64,000 nt of DNA, taken from Parasalinivibrio latis. Lineage in GTDB: Bacteria > Pseudomonadota > Gammaproteobacteria > Enterobacterales > Vibrionaceae. A program made the translations under genes and the position numbers. Below, piece after piece: positions 41,982 through 51,330 of the stretch. Location of the stretch: positions 868,001-932,000 of the forward strand of contig NZ_CP098812.1 in NCBI RefSeq assembly GCF_036825535.1. Direction: 5' to 3'. The notes beneath the pieces were generated by a model. The model was not told the DNA's origin. It made no database searches and saw nothing but the letters and a program-made list of their open reading frames with translations. Position 1 is the stretch's first letter; every line of letters begins with the position of its first letter.

Positions 41982-43319
41982 TCAGGACTTGGTGATTTTT
42001 ATAAAGTGTTTGCCCAAAAATACCAGCATTATCAGGCTTGGAACGACCATCAGCGTTGTAATGATGAAGAACAGAGTCCAGTCTCCGTTCAGCCAGTCAA
42101 CCATCGCGCCGGAGAAAGATGACAACAGCGTTCTGGACGCATTGCCCAGTGATGCGAGCAGAGCATACTGGGTTGCGGAAAACGCCCTGCCAGTCATAAA
42201 GGTCAGGAAGGATACAAATGCAATGGTAGAGAACGCGGTTGTAAAGTTATCAACGATGATAGTCGCGAGGAACAGGTTTTCGTTAGGACCAACCTGGGCC
42301 ATCCACGCAAACATCATGTTGCTGCCCGCCATCGCGATACCACCAATCAGCAGCCCTTTGATTACGCCAAACCGTACGTTGATGGCACTGCCAAGCAGTG
42401 TAAACAGGATGGTAAAGCCCCAGCCAATCAGTTTGGAATATTCACCGATTTGCTCGTTGCTAAAGCCAACCTCTTTATAGAAAACGATAGACATCCGGCC
42501 CAGGAAGGCTTCGCCGACTTTGAACAGGAAAACAAACAGCAAGACCGTCATGCCAATTTTCAGGCCATTGCGGCGGAAGAAGTCGACAAAAGGTTCAACA
42601 ACGGTCACCAATAACCAAACTTTAAAGCCCTGCGAGTCCTCACCAAGCCAGCCTTTAACCCGCTTACTTGCGTCTGCCTGCAGGGCTTCCCGGTTGGTCA
42701 CCGGTTCTTTTACCAATAAGGTAAAGACAATCAACAGGCAGACGATACCCGCCATACCAAGGTAGACACCATTCCAGCCAATTCTGTCTGCATTAATAAA
42801 GGCGAGATAGCCGGGCAGGGAATAACCAGTCCACCAACCGATGACGGCCATAGCGGAAGCCTGCGGCAGTTTGTGGCCTTCGTCTTCACCGAAGCTGTCT
42901 ATACGGAAAGCATCAACCGCAATATCCTGGGTTGCAGAGGCAATGGCGATCCCCAGTGCCAAGGCAGAGGTTAACACCAGACTGATAGACGGATTGGTGG
43001 TTGCTATACCCAGGGTACAGGCTAGGATGATGAATTGAGTGAAGATTATCCAGCTTCTGCGCTGGCCAAGCCGGGAATAGAGAAACGGGAGTTTTACCCT
43101 GTCTACGAGTGGAGCCCAAAGGAAGTTAAATGTGTAGGCAACGAAGATGGAGCCGAAAAAGCCTATTGCAGCCCGGCTTAGTCCTGCATCCTTTAACCAT
43201 CCTGACATGTTTGATCCGATAAGCACCCACGGGAATCCGCTGGCACACCCCATCATAAACACCCACATCAGGCGTCGGTCTAAATAGCTTTTAAAGGTTT
43301 CCTTCCAACCCCATGCCAT
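41982..43319 (-). CDS. ampG: AmpG family muropeptide permease
   Basis: Inner-membrane major facilitator that imports anhydromuropeptides for peptidoglycan recycling and, where present, AmpR-controlled beta-lactamase induction. The 445-residue protein has about 12 membrane segments. Its opening (YLDRRLMWVFMMGCASGFPWVLIGS, given in part) and SATQDIAVDAFRID match AmpG. It lies 50 bp downstream of an unknown gene and, further on, yajG, which recalls the E. coli yajG-ampG operon. Confidence 0.93.
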   Translation of the reverse strand: MAWGWKETFKSYLDRRLMWVFMMGCASGFPWVLIGSNMSGWLKDAGLSRAAIGFFGSIFVAYTFNFLWAPLVDRVKLPFLYSRLGQRRSWIIFTQFIILACTLGIATTNPSISLVLTSALALGIAIASATQDIAVDAFRIDSFGEDEGHKLPQASAMAVIGWWTGYSLPGYLAFINADRIGWNGVYLGMAGIVCLLIVFTLLVKEPVTNREALQADASKRVKGWLGEDSQGFKVWLLVTVVEPFVDFFRRNGLKIGMTVLLFVFLFKVGEAFLGRMSIVFYKEVGFSNEQIGEYSKLIGWGFTILFTLLGSAINVRFGVIKGLLIGGIAMAGSNMMFAWMAQVGPNENLFLATIIVDNFTTAFSTIAFVSFLTFMTGRAFSATQYALLASLGNASRTLLSSFSGAMVDWLNGDWTLFFIITTLMVVPSLIMLVFLGKHFIKITKS

Positions 43320-43369
43320 ACATGTGTCCCCAAAAATTTTGCTAGTTCATGCGGTTATGCTAGCGTGCT

Positions 43370-43732
43370 TCAGGGACGAATACCATGTACAAACTGTGGT
43401 AGTGCACCATCTCCGAGCAAGTATTCGGAGACTTCACGGATCTGGTGTTGGAAAAACCGGCTTGCCAGGATGGTTTCCAGCGAATGGCGTTCTATTGCGA
43501 ATAACAGGTGCCAATACGCCGATTCATAGTCATTGGCTGGCTCTGTTGAATCAACAGGTTCAAGGCGCCACCAGCCCATCAGCTGGGTTGCACAGATCTT
43601 TTTCAGGTTATCCCAACTGCCACCATCAAGAAAAAAAATTGCGTGTTGCGCCAATTCAGGTGCTTTGATCTCAACAAAATCAGAGATTTTGTTCTTGTCA
43701 CAAAGCGTATTGTTTACCACTAGCCTCAACAT
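43370..43732 (-). CDS. Conserved-looking hypothetical protein, 120 residues
   Basis: I do not recognise the family. The gene looks real: a strong ribosome-binding site (GGGAGGAGGGG) precedes ATG 43732, and codon use is like its neighbours. The protein is soluble, mildly acidic and rich in aromatics (GGSWDNL, MGWWRLEP, ESAYWHLLF), with no signal peptide, membrane segment or obvious catalytic motif. It sits 50 bp upstream of ampG on the same strand, so it may be cotranscribed with it. A role in peptidoglycan recycling would be a guess from position only. Confidence 0.75.
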   Translation of the reverse strand: MLRLVVNNTLCDKNKISDFVEIKAPELAQHAIFFLDGGSWDNLKKICATQLMGWWRLEPVDSTEPANDYESAYWHLLFAIERHSLETILASRFFQHQIREVSEYLLGDGALPQFVHGIRP

Positions 43733-43942
43733 GGTAAATCCCCTCCTCCCAAGGGCGAGTATGATTTTGACGTGCCGTCAGACCGTGAGCCATTGTTAAC
43801 CGGTTCATTTTTTTGAATGATTTATGGTTATCTTATCTGGTCAGTAAATGACTCGTATTTAAGACAAAGTATAGGTGTGGGTAGCAGAGAAGGAGGGAGG
43901 GAAGTTGTAAATTGGGACTTGTATTTGAATATTTATATAATT

Positions 43943-43977
43943 GTCAGCCACACCTTGATTTTGCCGGTATGGCTGAC
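43943..43977 (-). terminator. Hairpin after yajG
   Basis: GTCAGCCACACC and GGTATGGCTGAC pair over 12 bp with one mismatch around an 11-nt loop. It lies just 3' of yajG but no T-tract follows. The remaining 43733-43942 sequence shows nothing further. Confidence 0.45.
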
Positions 43978-43990
43978 TTCATTTTCAGGG

Positions 43991-44560
43991 TTAGAAGTTC
44001 TGCACCATATAGAGAGACAGCTCCTGATCTGCTGCGACATCTTTCAGCACAGAATTCAGCAGGTTGTTGATAGATGCTTCCATATCTTCAACCGATGCAC
44101 TGCCTGCACCTTCTGTGATTGACTTGCCATTGTAGCGTTTCACAAATTTACCCTTCGGAGACTCAGCAACGATCTGGATTTGTACGTTGCTGGTGACGTG
44201 GTGCGAGAACACACTGTGCTCAACTTTTACCAACGCATCCAGGATATCCAGGCGAACGGTGCCTTTTGCTCCCGCAGTAACGTTAAAGCCTTGGGAACGA
44301 AGTTGGTTAGACAGGACTTCTTCCAAAGCAACACGCAGGTTCTGACTGGCCTGCAGAGGCTGAACCTGTTGGCGGCCATTGTCTACCACTGCAATAAACT
44401 GTGCAGTTCGCAGATCGCGGCTGGTTAAGGAAACCGCTTTCCCCTGTCCTGGTACGGATGAGGTGGTTACCGGTTTCAGGTCAAGGTTAATGGTCGGCTG
44501 CTGGGGCGCTGAACAGGCAGCAAGTAAAAACAGCGCAGAAGTAATAATGAGTTTTTTCAT
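43991..44560 (-). CDS. yajG: YajG-family lipoprotein
   Basis: A 189-residue lipoprotein with signal MKKLIITSALFLLAACS (lipobox LAAC). ATG 44560 is chosen because AAAGGA lies at good spacing; the frame from 44572 adds four residues before the signal. The mature part has LNLDLKP-type and SRDLRTAQFI segments typical of YajG. In E. coli the gene lies directly upstream of ampG; here another gene intervenes. Function is not well defined; outer-membrane location is inferred from the lipobox. Confidence 0.88.
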   Translation of the reverse strand: MKKLIITSALFLLAACSAPQQPTINLDLKPVTTSSVPGQGKAVSLTSRDLRTAQFIAVVDNGRQQVQPLQASQNLRVALEEVLSNQLRSQGFNVTAGAKGTVRLDILDALVKVEHSVFSHHVTSNVQIQIVAESPKGKFVKRYNGKSITEGAGSASVEDMEASINNLLNSVLKDVAADQELSLYMVQNF

Positions 44561-44593
44561 TGTCGTTAGCATCCTTTAACTGAAAAGTGCCGG

Positions 44594-45718
44594 TTACTTA
44601 TATGCTTCGATGATAACAAATTTGGCGTTCGATGCGATAACGCGACTGCTGCCAAATAGCCTTTTTAACTTAGCATGATAGCCAAGGTGACGGTTGCCGA
44701 TCACCAAGAATTTCCCGCCTTTATTTAATACGCGCTTTGCATCACGGAACATCTGCCATGCAATATGATCAGTGACTGTGTGCTGCTGGTGGAAAGGGGG
44801 GTTACAAAGAACCATGTCAGCCGAGTTTGTCTCGAAACCGGTAAGGCAGTCATTGGCTAGCCAGTCTGCATTTACTTCAGGGCCCAGGTCTGCCTGCATA
44901 TTGAGCTTTGCCGAGGTAACAGCCATGAGGCTCTCATCCACGCAGGTTACTTTTGCCCGAGGGTTAAGCCGGGCAGCCTGAAGAGCCAGGACGCCATTGC
45001 CGCAGCCCAGGTCAATAATGTGCTTCATTGCTCCATCCTGGGGAATGTGGGGAAGCATCAGGTAAGCGGCAATATCCAGTTTCTGTCCAGCAAAGACACT
45101 CGCGTGGTTGTGGAGTGTCATGCCAAATTCCGGTACCGAAAAAGATGTGGTTTCGGGAATGCTACTTCCATTTTTAGCGGTTTCGCAAAATACCAGGCGG
45201 GACTTTTTCTTCGCTAGGGAAGTGGTGCAGGGAGCCAGATATTCTTCCACCAGTTTCAAGGTGCTGGTGTGGATGTCCCGGGCTTTTGCAGTACCTACGA
45301 CAGGTATACCCGTCGGTAAATCTTTTGAGAGTTTTGATAGCTGCCAGCTTAACAGGCGCTGGCTTTTCGGCAGGCGTAATAGCACCAGGGCACTGTCTTC
45401 TGGGAACGGGGCAAGACAGTCAACATGTTCTATTTCCCCAAGCCCATTTTGCAAAAGGTTCTGGCGGGTGGCCTCATGGGCAATAAAAGAATCGGAAACC
45501 AGGGTGACGGAATACCCTTTGCTGGCAAACCAACAACTCAGGGCTCCGAAATTGTCATTGAGGATCAGTATCCTTGACCCCTTCGGCGGAAGACAGGTTT
45601 CAACATGTTCAATGAGATACTCATCTGAGGCATCCCAGGCTTGGAAGGTTTCTTTTTGGCGAATTGGAAATCGGTTAAGAGTGAACTCAACACCCAGAAG
45701 GGAAAATGCACTGTTCAT
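44594..45718 (-). CDS. rlmG: 23S rRNA (guanine-1835-N2) methyltransferase
   Basis: SAM-dependent methyltransferase of the RsmC/RlmG type, 374 residues, with a degenerate N-terminal methyltransferase-like domain (about 1-190) and an active C-terminal one. Motif I is IIDLGCGNGVLALQAA (near residue 230) and the base-flipping catalytic motif NPPFHQQ is intact. Length and C-terminus (GYHAKLKRLFG) favour RlmG over RsmC. It is divergent from bolA. Confidence 0.92.
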   Translation of the reverse strand: MNSAFSLLGVEFTLNRFPIRQKETFQAWDASDEYLIEHVETCLPPKGSRILILNDNFGALSCWFASKGYSVTLVSDSFIAHEATRQNLLQNGLGEIEHVDCLAPFPEDSALVLLRLPKSQRLLSWQLSKLSKDLPTGIPVVGTAKARDIHTSTLKLVEEYLAPCTTSLAKKKSRLVFCETAKNGSSIPETTSFSVPEFGMTLHNHASVFAGQKLDIAAYLMLPHIPQDGAMKHIIDLGCGNGVLALQAARLNPRAKVTCVDESLMAVTSAKLNMQADLGPEVNADWLANDCLTGFETNSADMVLCNPPFHQQHTVTDHIAWQMFRDAKRVLNKGGKFLVIGNRHLGYHAKLKRLFGSSRVIASNAKFVIIEAYK

Positions 45719-45913
45719 GAGTATGGTTTCTCATTTAAAGAGTGGGGGCCGGGACAAGGTCGGATATTGTCCCAAATTTGTCGATAAATACAATCTACGT
45801 CATAAAAAGGGCGCTGGTGGTACTGGTAGTGAGGGTCTAAACTAGCTAGTCAGAACTTAATTTGGTGTATTTTTGAGCCCAAAATCGAAAATCACGCGAG
45901 GAAGTCATCGGTG

Positions 45914-46228
45914 ATGATTAAAACAAAAATAGAAGAAAAGCTACGGGAAGCCTTTAAACCGGCCCACCTGGAAGTTGTAAATGAAAGCTTCATGCACAAT
46001 GTTCCTTCCGGCTCAGAAAGCCACTTCAAAGTTGTTATCGTAAGTGGTGCCTTCGATAACCAACGCCTTCTTACCCGACACCGAGCAGTAAATCAGGTTC
46101 TGTCCGAAGAACTTCAAAATGATATTCATGCTCTGGCCATGCATACCTATACAGAGAGTGAATGGAATGGTCTTAACGGTCAGGCGCCGGTTTCGCCGCC
46201 TTGTCACGGTGGTTCCAAGAACGATTAG
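45914..46228 (+). CDS. bolA: BolA family protein
   Basis: A 104-residue BolA-type protein with the class II KH-like fold. The conserved His residues in FKVVIVSGAF...RHRAVNQVL and IHALAMHTYT belong to the family and coordinate a [2Fe-2S] cluster with monothiol glutaredoxin in known members. It influences cell shape and stress response in E. coli. GTG 45911 directly precedes ATG 45914; GAGGAAG upstream suits either. Its closeness to yajG and ampG is conserved with E. coli. Confidence 0.93.
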   Translation: MIKTKIEEKLREAFKPAHLEVVNESFMHNVPSGSESHFKVVIVSGAFDNQRLLTRHRAVNQVLSEELQNDIHALAMHTYTESEWNGLNGQAPVSPPCHGGSKND

Positions 46229-46697
46229 AGCGACGGCGGGGTGACGTATCCTTGTTGCTAAAATGGTCAATAAACAGGTGTTGAGACATTTGATTAACAT
46301 TTTGTGATCATTTTTCTCGCTCAAAACAGGTGACTCATCGGTTACTTGTTAAGGCTTAATGAAATTCTTTTCGTTGATTTTGATAGACGTAATGGGAATG
46401 TAACTTGGCAAAATAACGCGATTCTGGTGGTTATTTGACCAACTTAAAAATTAGACGGAATAAGGGCTCGCGTATTCATGAAAATTCAGCCTTTATCACG
46501 TTGATAGCCATAGAATCACAACTTGCCTTGATGATACAATCCCGTGCTTGTTAGCCAGCCACATTTAATAAATGTGAAATGTTGGTTTCTTGGATGTTGC
46601 GACGGTTGGCTGTGGATTTGCCGGCCGGACAGTGGAAAGTCGTGTCAAAATCGCGCAATAACTGAATTCTTTTTCCGTTAATAAAGTGCAAGTGCGT
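46229..46697 (+). promoter_or_regulatory. nqr operon upstream region with perfect dyad
   Basis: A 469-bp gap before nqrA without a supportable gene. It holds a perfect palindrome CACATTTAATAAATGTG (46560-46576), 122 bp from the nqrA start, and a possible -10 TACAAT at 46535-46540 that lacks a good -35. If that promoter is real the dyad lies just downstream of the start, a repressor-type position. Confidence 0.4.
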
Positions 46698-48038
46698 ATG
46701 ATTACTATAAAAAAGGGTCTGGATATCCCCATCGCGGGTAAGCCAACCCAAGTTATCAGCGATGGCCCAGCCATCAAACGTGTCGCCTTGCTTGGCGAAG
46801 AATACGTGGGTATGCGTCCAACTATGCATGCTCGCGTTGACGATGTAGTGAAAAAAGGTCAGGTTCTTTTTGAAGACAAGAAGAACCCAGGTGTACTTTT
46901 CACTGCGCCAGTCAGCGGTAAGGTCGTTGAGATCAACCGTGGTGCCAAGCGTGTACTTCAGTCTGTAGTGATTGAGGTTGAAGGTGACGAGCAGATCACT
47001 TTCGACAAATTTGAAGCCGCTCAACTGGGCTCCCTGGATCGCCAGGTTGTTGTAGACCAGTTGGTGAAATCAGGTTTGTGGACTTCTCTGCGTACCCGTC
47101 CATTCAGCAAAGTACCAGCTGTTGATTCAACACCTGCTGCATTGTTTGTTACTGCTATCGACACCAACCCACTTTCAGCTAACCCTGAGCTCATCATCAA
47201 TGAGAATCAGGACGCGTTTGTCGCAGGCCTTGATGTTGTATCTCGCCTGACTGACGGCAAGGTGTTCGTGTGTAAAAGTGGTGCAAGCCTGCCTCGTAGC
47301 AAGCAGAGCAATGTTGAAGAGCATGTGTTCTCAGGTCAGCACCCTGCGGGTCTGGTCGGTACACACATCCACTTCTTGCGTCCAGCGAGCAGCAATAACG
47401 TGGTTTGGCACCTGAACTATCAGGATGTTATCGCGATTGGTAAGCTGTTCCTTACAGGTGAAATCTCTAGTGAGCGTGTTGTTTCTCTGGCTGGTCCAGC
47501 AGTAAATAATCCTCGCTTGGTTCGCACTGTAATGGGTGCAAGCACTGATGAATTGGTAAATAACGAACTGATGCCTGGCGATGTTCGTGTTGTTTCCGGT
47601 TCAGTACTGTGTGGTTGTAATGCAGAAGGCCCTCATGCCTATCTTGGTCGTTACCACATGCAGGTTTGTGCATTGCGTGAAGGCTATGAAAAAGAACTGT
47701 TTGGCTGGGCTGTCCCAGGTAAAAACAAGTTCTCTGTTACCCGCTCCTTCCTGAGCACTTTCTTCAAAGGCCAGCTTTTCAACATGACAACTACCACCAA
47801 CGGTAGTGATCGTGCAATGGTGCCAATCGGTAACTATGAAAGAGTAATGCCGCTGGACATCGAGCCAACTATGTTGCTGCGTGACCTGTGTGCTGGTGAC
47901 ACAGACAGTGCTGCTCGTCTGGGTGCACTTGAGCTTGATGAAGAAGATCTGGCTCTATGTACATTTGTTTGCCCTGGCAAGTACAACTATGGCCCGATGC
48001 TCCGTGAGTGTCTGGACACCATTGATAAGGAAGGGTAA
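46698..48038 (+). CDS. nqrA: Na+-translocating NADH:quinone reductase subunit A
   Basis: Peripheral cytoplasmic subunit of Na+-NQR, the primary respiratory sodium pump. The product is 446 residues from ATG 46698 (MITIKKGLDIPIAG); the frame from 46686 adds a four-residue leader. The family features GKPTQVI and CGCNAEGPHAYLGRYHMQ are present. It begins the six-gene nqrABCDEF operon; nqrB starts 3 bp after its stop. Confidence 0.97.
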   Translation: MITIKKGLDIPIAGKPTQVISDGPAIKRVALLGEEYVGMRPTMHARVDDVVKKGQVLFEDKKNPGVLFTAPVSGKVVEINRGAKRVLQSVVIEVEGDEQITFDKFEAAQLGSLDRQVVVDQLVKSGLWTSLRTRPFSKVPAVDSTPAALFVTAIDTNPLSANPELIINENQDAFVAGLDVVSRLTDGKVFVCKSGASLPRSKQSNVEEHVFSGQHPAGLVGTHIHFLRPASSNNVVWHLNYQDVIAIGKLFLTGEISSERVVSLAGPAVNNPRLVRTVMGASTDELVNNELMPGDVRVVSGSVLCGCNAEGPHAYLGRYHMQVCALREGYEKELFGWAVPGKNKFSVTRSFLSTFFKGQLFNMTTTTNGSDRAMVPIGNYERVMPLDIEPTMLLRDLCAGDTDSAARLGALELDEEDLALCTFVCPGKYNYGPMLRECLDTIDKEG

Positions 48039-48041
48039 TCC

Positions 48042-49292
48042 ATGAGCCTGAAGAATTTCATTGAGCGGATTGAACCGCACTTCGAACCAGGCGGGAAGTA
48101 TGAAAAGTGGTTTGCACTGTACGAAGCAGCTGCGACCCTCTTTTACACCCCGGGTCTGGTAACCCGTTCTACTACGCACGTCCGTGACGCAGTAGACCTC
48201 AAGCGCATCATGATTATGGTGTGGTTTGCCGTGTTCCCAGCGATGTTCTGGGGCATGTACAACGCTGGTAACCAGGCTATCGAAGCTCTGGCTCAGATGT
48301 ACAACGCGGAAACCCTGGCTACACACGTTGCAGGCAACTGGCACTACTGGTTGACCGAGATGCTCGGTGGCTCCATGACTGCTGCTGAAGCAGGCTGGGG
48401 CAGCAAGATGCTGCTTGGCGCAACTTACTTCCTGCCAATCTACGCAACAGTATTTCTTGTTGGTGGTTTCTGGGAAGTGCTGTTCTGTATGGTCCGCAAG
48501 CACGAAGTTAACGAAGGTTTCTTTGTTACTTCTATCCTGTTTGCACTGATCGTACCGCCAACACTGCCACTGTGGCAGGCAGCCCTGGGTATCACTTTCG
48601 GTGTTGTTGTTGCTAAAGAAATCTTTGGTGGCACTGGCCGTAACTTCCTGAACCCAGCACTGGCAGGCCGTGCGTTCCTGTTCTTTGCATACCCGGCTCA
48701 AATCTCTGGTGACCTGGTGTGGACTGCAGCAGACGGTTACTCAGGTGCGACTCCTCTGAGCCAGTGGGCTGCAGGTGGTCAGGGCGCACTGATGAACGGT
48801 GCAACCGGTCACACTATCTCTTGGATGGATGCCTTCATTGGTAACCTGCCTGGTTCAATTGGTGAAGTTTCTACCCTGGCTATCATCCTGGGTGGCGCAA
48901 TGATCGTGTTCATGCGTATCGCTTCATGGCGCATCATCGCCGGTGTAATGATCGGTATGATTGCCTCTGCGACGCTGTTCAACATCATTGGTTCTGATAC
49001 TAACCCAATGTTTAGCATGCCTTGGCACTGGCACCTGGTTCTGGGTGGTTTTGCTTTCGGTATGGTGTTCATGGCAACTGACCCAGTGTCAGCGTCTTTC
49101 ACCAACAAAGCTAAATGGTGGTACGGCATCCTGATTGGTGCGATGGCGGTAATGATCCGCGTTGCGAACCCTGCCTATCCAGAAGGCATGATGCTGGCAA
49201 TCCTGTTCGCGAACCTGTTTGCACCGCTGTTCGATAACCTGGTGGTGGAAAGCAACATCAAACGGAGACTGGCTCGCAATGGCAAGCAATAA
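48042..49292 (+). CDS. nqrB: Na+-translocating NADH:quinone reductase subunit B
   Basis: Large membrane subunit, 416 residues and about ten helices, carrying a covalently bound FMN on a threonine and the quinone-proximal site. The flavinylation motif SGAT is present with Thr237 (Thr236 in V. cholerae). ApbE, which attaches this FMN, is encoded downstream. nqrC overlaps its end by 14 nt. Confidence 0.97.
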   Translation: MSLKNFIERIEPHFEPGGKYEKWFALYEAAATLFYTPGLVTRSTTHVRDAVDLKRIMIMVWFAVFPAMFWGMYNAGNQAIEALAQMYNAETLATHVAGNWHYWLTEMLGGSMTAAEAGWGSKMLLGATYFLPIYATVFLVGGFWEVLFCMVRKHEVNEGFFVTSILFALIVPPTLPLWQAALGITFGVVVAKEIFGGTGRNFLNPALAGRAFLFFAYPAQISGDLVWTAADGYSGATPLSQWAAGGQGALMNGATGHTISWMDAFIGNLPGSIGEVSTLAIILGGAMIVFMRIASWRIIAGVMIGMIASATLFNIIGSDTNPMFSMPWHWHLVLGGFAFGMVFMATDPVSASFTNKAKWWYGILIGAMAVMIRVANPAYPEGMMLAILFANLFAPLFDNLVVESNIKRRLARNGKQ

Positions 49293-50070
49293 CGATAGTA
49301 TTAAAAAGACGCTGACAGTGGTTATTGCCCTGAGCCTTGTGTGCTCAGTGGTTGTATCACTGGCTGCAGTATCTTTGCGTCCGCTGCAACAGGACAATGC
49401 CAAGCTGGATGTTCAGCGTAACATCCTGCAAGTAGCCGGTATTACTGTTGAAGGTGGTAAGAAGCAAATCAACGAAGCGTTTGATCAGTTCATCGAACCG
49501 CGTCTGGTTGACCTTTCTACCGGTGATTTTGTTGGTACCGTTGACGAAGCTAAGGCTTATGACCAGCGTGTTGCTGCTAAAGATCCAGCAGAGTCCATCA
49601 AGCTGTCTGCAGATCAGGACGTAGCGAAAATCATCCGTCGTGCAAACCTGGCTAAGGTTTACCTGGTTAAAAACGACAAGGGCCAGACCAGCGAAGTTAT
49701 CCTGCCTATGCACGGTAACGGCCTGTGGTCAATGATGTACGCATTTGTAGCGGTTGAAACTGACGGTAACACCGTTGGTGGCATCACTTACTACCAGCAA
49801 GGTGAAACTCCGGGACTGGGTGGTGAAGTTGAAAACCCACGCTGGCGTGCACAGTGGGCTGGTAAGAAGTTGTTTGATGACAAAGGTCAGCCAGCTATCC
49901 GCATCGTGAAAGGTGGCGCACAACCTGGAGATATCCACGGTATCGACGGCCTGTCTGGTGCAACCCTGACCGGTAACGGCGTACAGCACACTTTCGACTT
50001 CTGGCTGGGTAACAATGGCTTCGGCCCATTCCTGACCAAGGTTCGTGAAGGAGCCCTGAACAATGGCTGA
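49279..50070 (+). CDS. nqrC: Na+-translocating NADH:quinone reductase subunit C
   Basis: Membrane-anchored periplasmic subunit with a covalent FMN. The product is 263 residues with one N-terminal helix (about 12-34). The flavinylation motif GLSGAT places the FMN on Thr229 (Thr225 in V. cholerae). ATG 49279 overlaps the nqrB end by 14 nt; the longer frame to 49219 is antisense-free leader within nqrB. nqrD overlaps its stop (ATGGCTGA). Confidence 0.96.
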   Translation: MASNNDSIKKTLTVVIALSLVCSVVVSLAAVSLRPLQQDNAKLDVQRNILQVAGITVEGGKKQINEAFDQFIEPRLVDLSTGDFVGTVDEAKAYDQRVAAKDPAESIKLSADQDVAKIIRRANLAKVYLVKNDKGQTSEVILPMHGNGLWSMMYAFVAVETDGNTVGGITYYQQGETPGLGGEVENPRWRAQWAGKKLFDDKGQPAIRIVKGGAQPGDIHGIDGLSGATLTGNGVQHTFDFWLGNNGFGPFLTKVREGALNNG

Positions 50071-50695
50071 TACTAAAGAACTGAAGAAGAATCTTCTTTC
50101 CCCGGTTCTGGACAACAACCCAATTGCCCTGCAAATCCTGGGTGTGTGTTCAGCGCTGGCGGTAACGACCAAGCTGGAAACAGCATTCGTTATGACTCTG
50201 GCGGTAGTATTCGTAACAGCGTTTTCGAACCTGTTTGTTTCTGCTATTCGTAACCACATTCCAAACAGTGTACGTATCATCGTTCAGATGGCGATCATTG
50301 CATCACTGGTAATCGTGGTTGACCAGATTCTGAAAGCCTACCTGTACGACATCTCTAAGCAGTTGTCTGTATTCGTTGGCCTGATCATTACCAACTGTAT
50401 CGTAATGGGTCGTGCTGAAGCATACGCTATGAAGTCTGCTCCACTGCCATCATTCATCGACGGTATTGGTAACGGTCTGGGCTACGGCTTCGTTCTGATT
50501 ACTGTTGCATTCTTCCGTGAACTGCTGGGTTCAGGCAAGCTGTTCGGCATGTCTGTTCTGCCTCTGGTTTCTGAAGGTGGCTGGTACCAGCCTAACGGTC
50601 TGATGCTGCTGGCTCCTTCTGCGTTCTTCCTGATCGGTTTCATGATCTGGATTATCCGCATCTACAAGCCAGAACAAGTAGAAGCTAAGGAGTAA
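50063..50695 (+). CDS. nqrD: Na+-translocating NADH:quinone reductase subunit D
   Basis: Integral membrane subunit, 210 residues with six helices, homologous to RnfE. With NqrE it holds a membrane iron site through cysteines, here in ITNCIVMGRAEAYA. Its start overlaps the nqrC stop by 8 nt and nqrE follows after 7 bp. Confidence 0.97.
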   Translation: MADTKELKKNLLSPVLDNNPIALQILGVCSALAVTTKLETAFVMTLAVVFVTAFSNLFVSAIRNHIPNSVRIIVQMAIIASLVIVVDQILKAYLYDISKQLSVFVGLIITNCIVMGRAEAYAMKSAPLPSFIDGIGNGLGYGFVLITVAFFRELLGSGKLFGMSVLPLVSEGGWYQPNGLMLLAPSAFFLIGFMIWIIRIYKPEQVEAKE

Positions 50696-50702
50696 GAGCG
50701 CA

Positions 50703-51299
50703 ATGGAACATTACATTAGCTTACTGGTGCGTTCGATCTTCATCGAAAACATGGCACTGTCTTTCTTCCTGGGTATGTGTACGTTTCTGGCCGTATCCAA
50801 GAAGGTTAAAACCTCTTTCGGTCTGGGTATTGCGGTAACCGTAGTACTGACCATTGCGGTTCCTGTAAACAACCTGGTTTATAACCTGATCCTGAAGGAC
50901 GGTGCGCTGGCCCCAGGGGTTGACCTGAGCTTCCTTAACTTTATCACCTTCATCGGTGTTATCGCGGCTCTGGTTCAGATCCTGGAAATGATCCTCGACC
51001 GTTTCTTCCCACCACTTTACAACGCACTGGGTATCTTCCTGCCACTGATTACAGTGAACTGTGCGATTTTCGGTGGTGTTTCATTCATGGTTCAGCGTGA
51101 CTATAACTTCGCTGAGTCAGTGGTATACGGCTTTGGTTCAGGTATTGGCTGGATGCTGGCAATTGTCGCTCTGGCAGGTATCCGTGAAAAGATGAAGTAC
51201 TCTGATGTACCTCCTGGTCTGCGTGGCCTGGGTATTACTTTCATCACCGTCGGCCTGTGTGCCCTGGGCTTTATGTCCTTCTCAGGTGTTCAACTGTAA
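50703..51299 (+). CDS. nqrE: Na+-translocating NADH:quinone reductase subunit E
   Basis: Integral membrane subunit, 198 residues with six helices, homologous to RnfA and inverted relative to NqrD. The cysteines in LGMCTFLAVSKK and LITVNCAIFGG match the intramembrane iron site shared with NqrD. A consistent ribosome-binding site (AAGGAG) precedes it. Confidence 0.97.
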   Translation: MEHYISLLVRSIFIENMALSFFLGMCTFLAVSKKVKTSFGLGIAVTVVLTIAVPVNNLVYNLILKDGALAPGVDLSFLNFITFIGVIAALVQILEMILDRFFPPLYNALGIFLPLITVNCAIFGGVSFMVQRDYNFAESVVYGFGSGIGWMLAIVALAGIREKMKYSDVPPGLRGLGITFITVGLCALGFMSFSGVQL

Positions 51300-51330
51300 A
51301 CCGGGTTTACCGCGATATAAGGGATAGTCA

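Noticed and set aside
43817..44122. 101-codon plus-strand frame over the yajG 3' end
   Set aside because: Mostly antisense to yajG, and the part outside it is low-complexity intergenic DNA, though a GGAGGGAGGG stretch at 43891 looks like a ribosome-binding site.
48042..48701. Long minus-strand frame across the nqrA/nqrB junction
   Set aside because: Antisense to two conserved genes; composition unlike a real protein.
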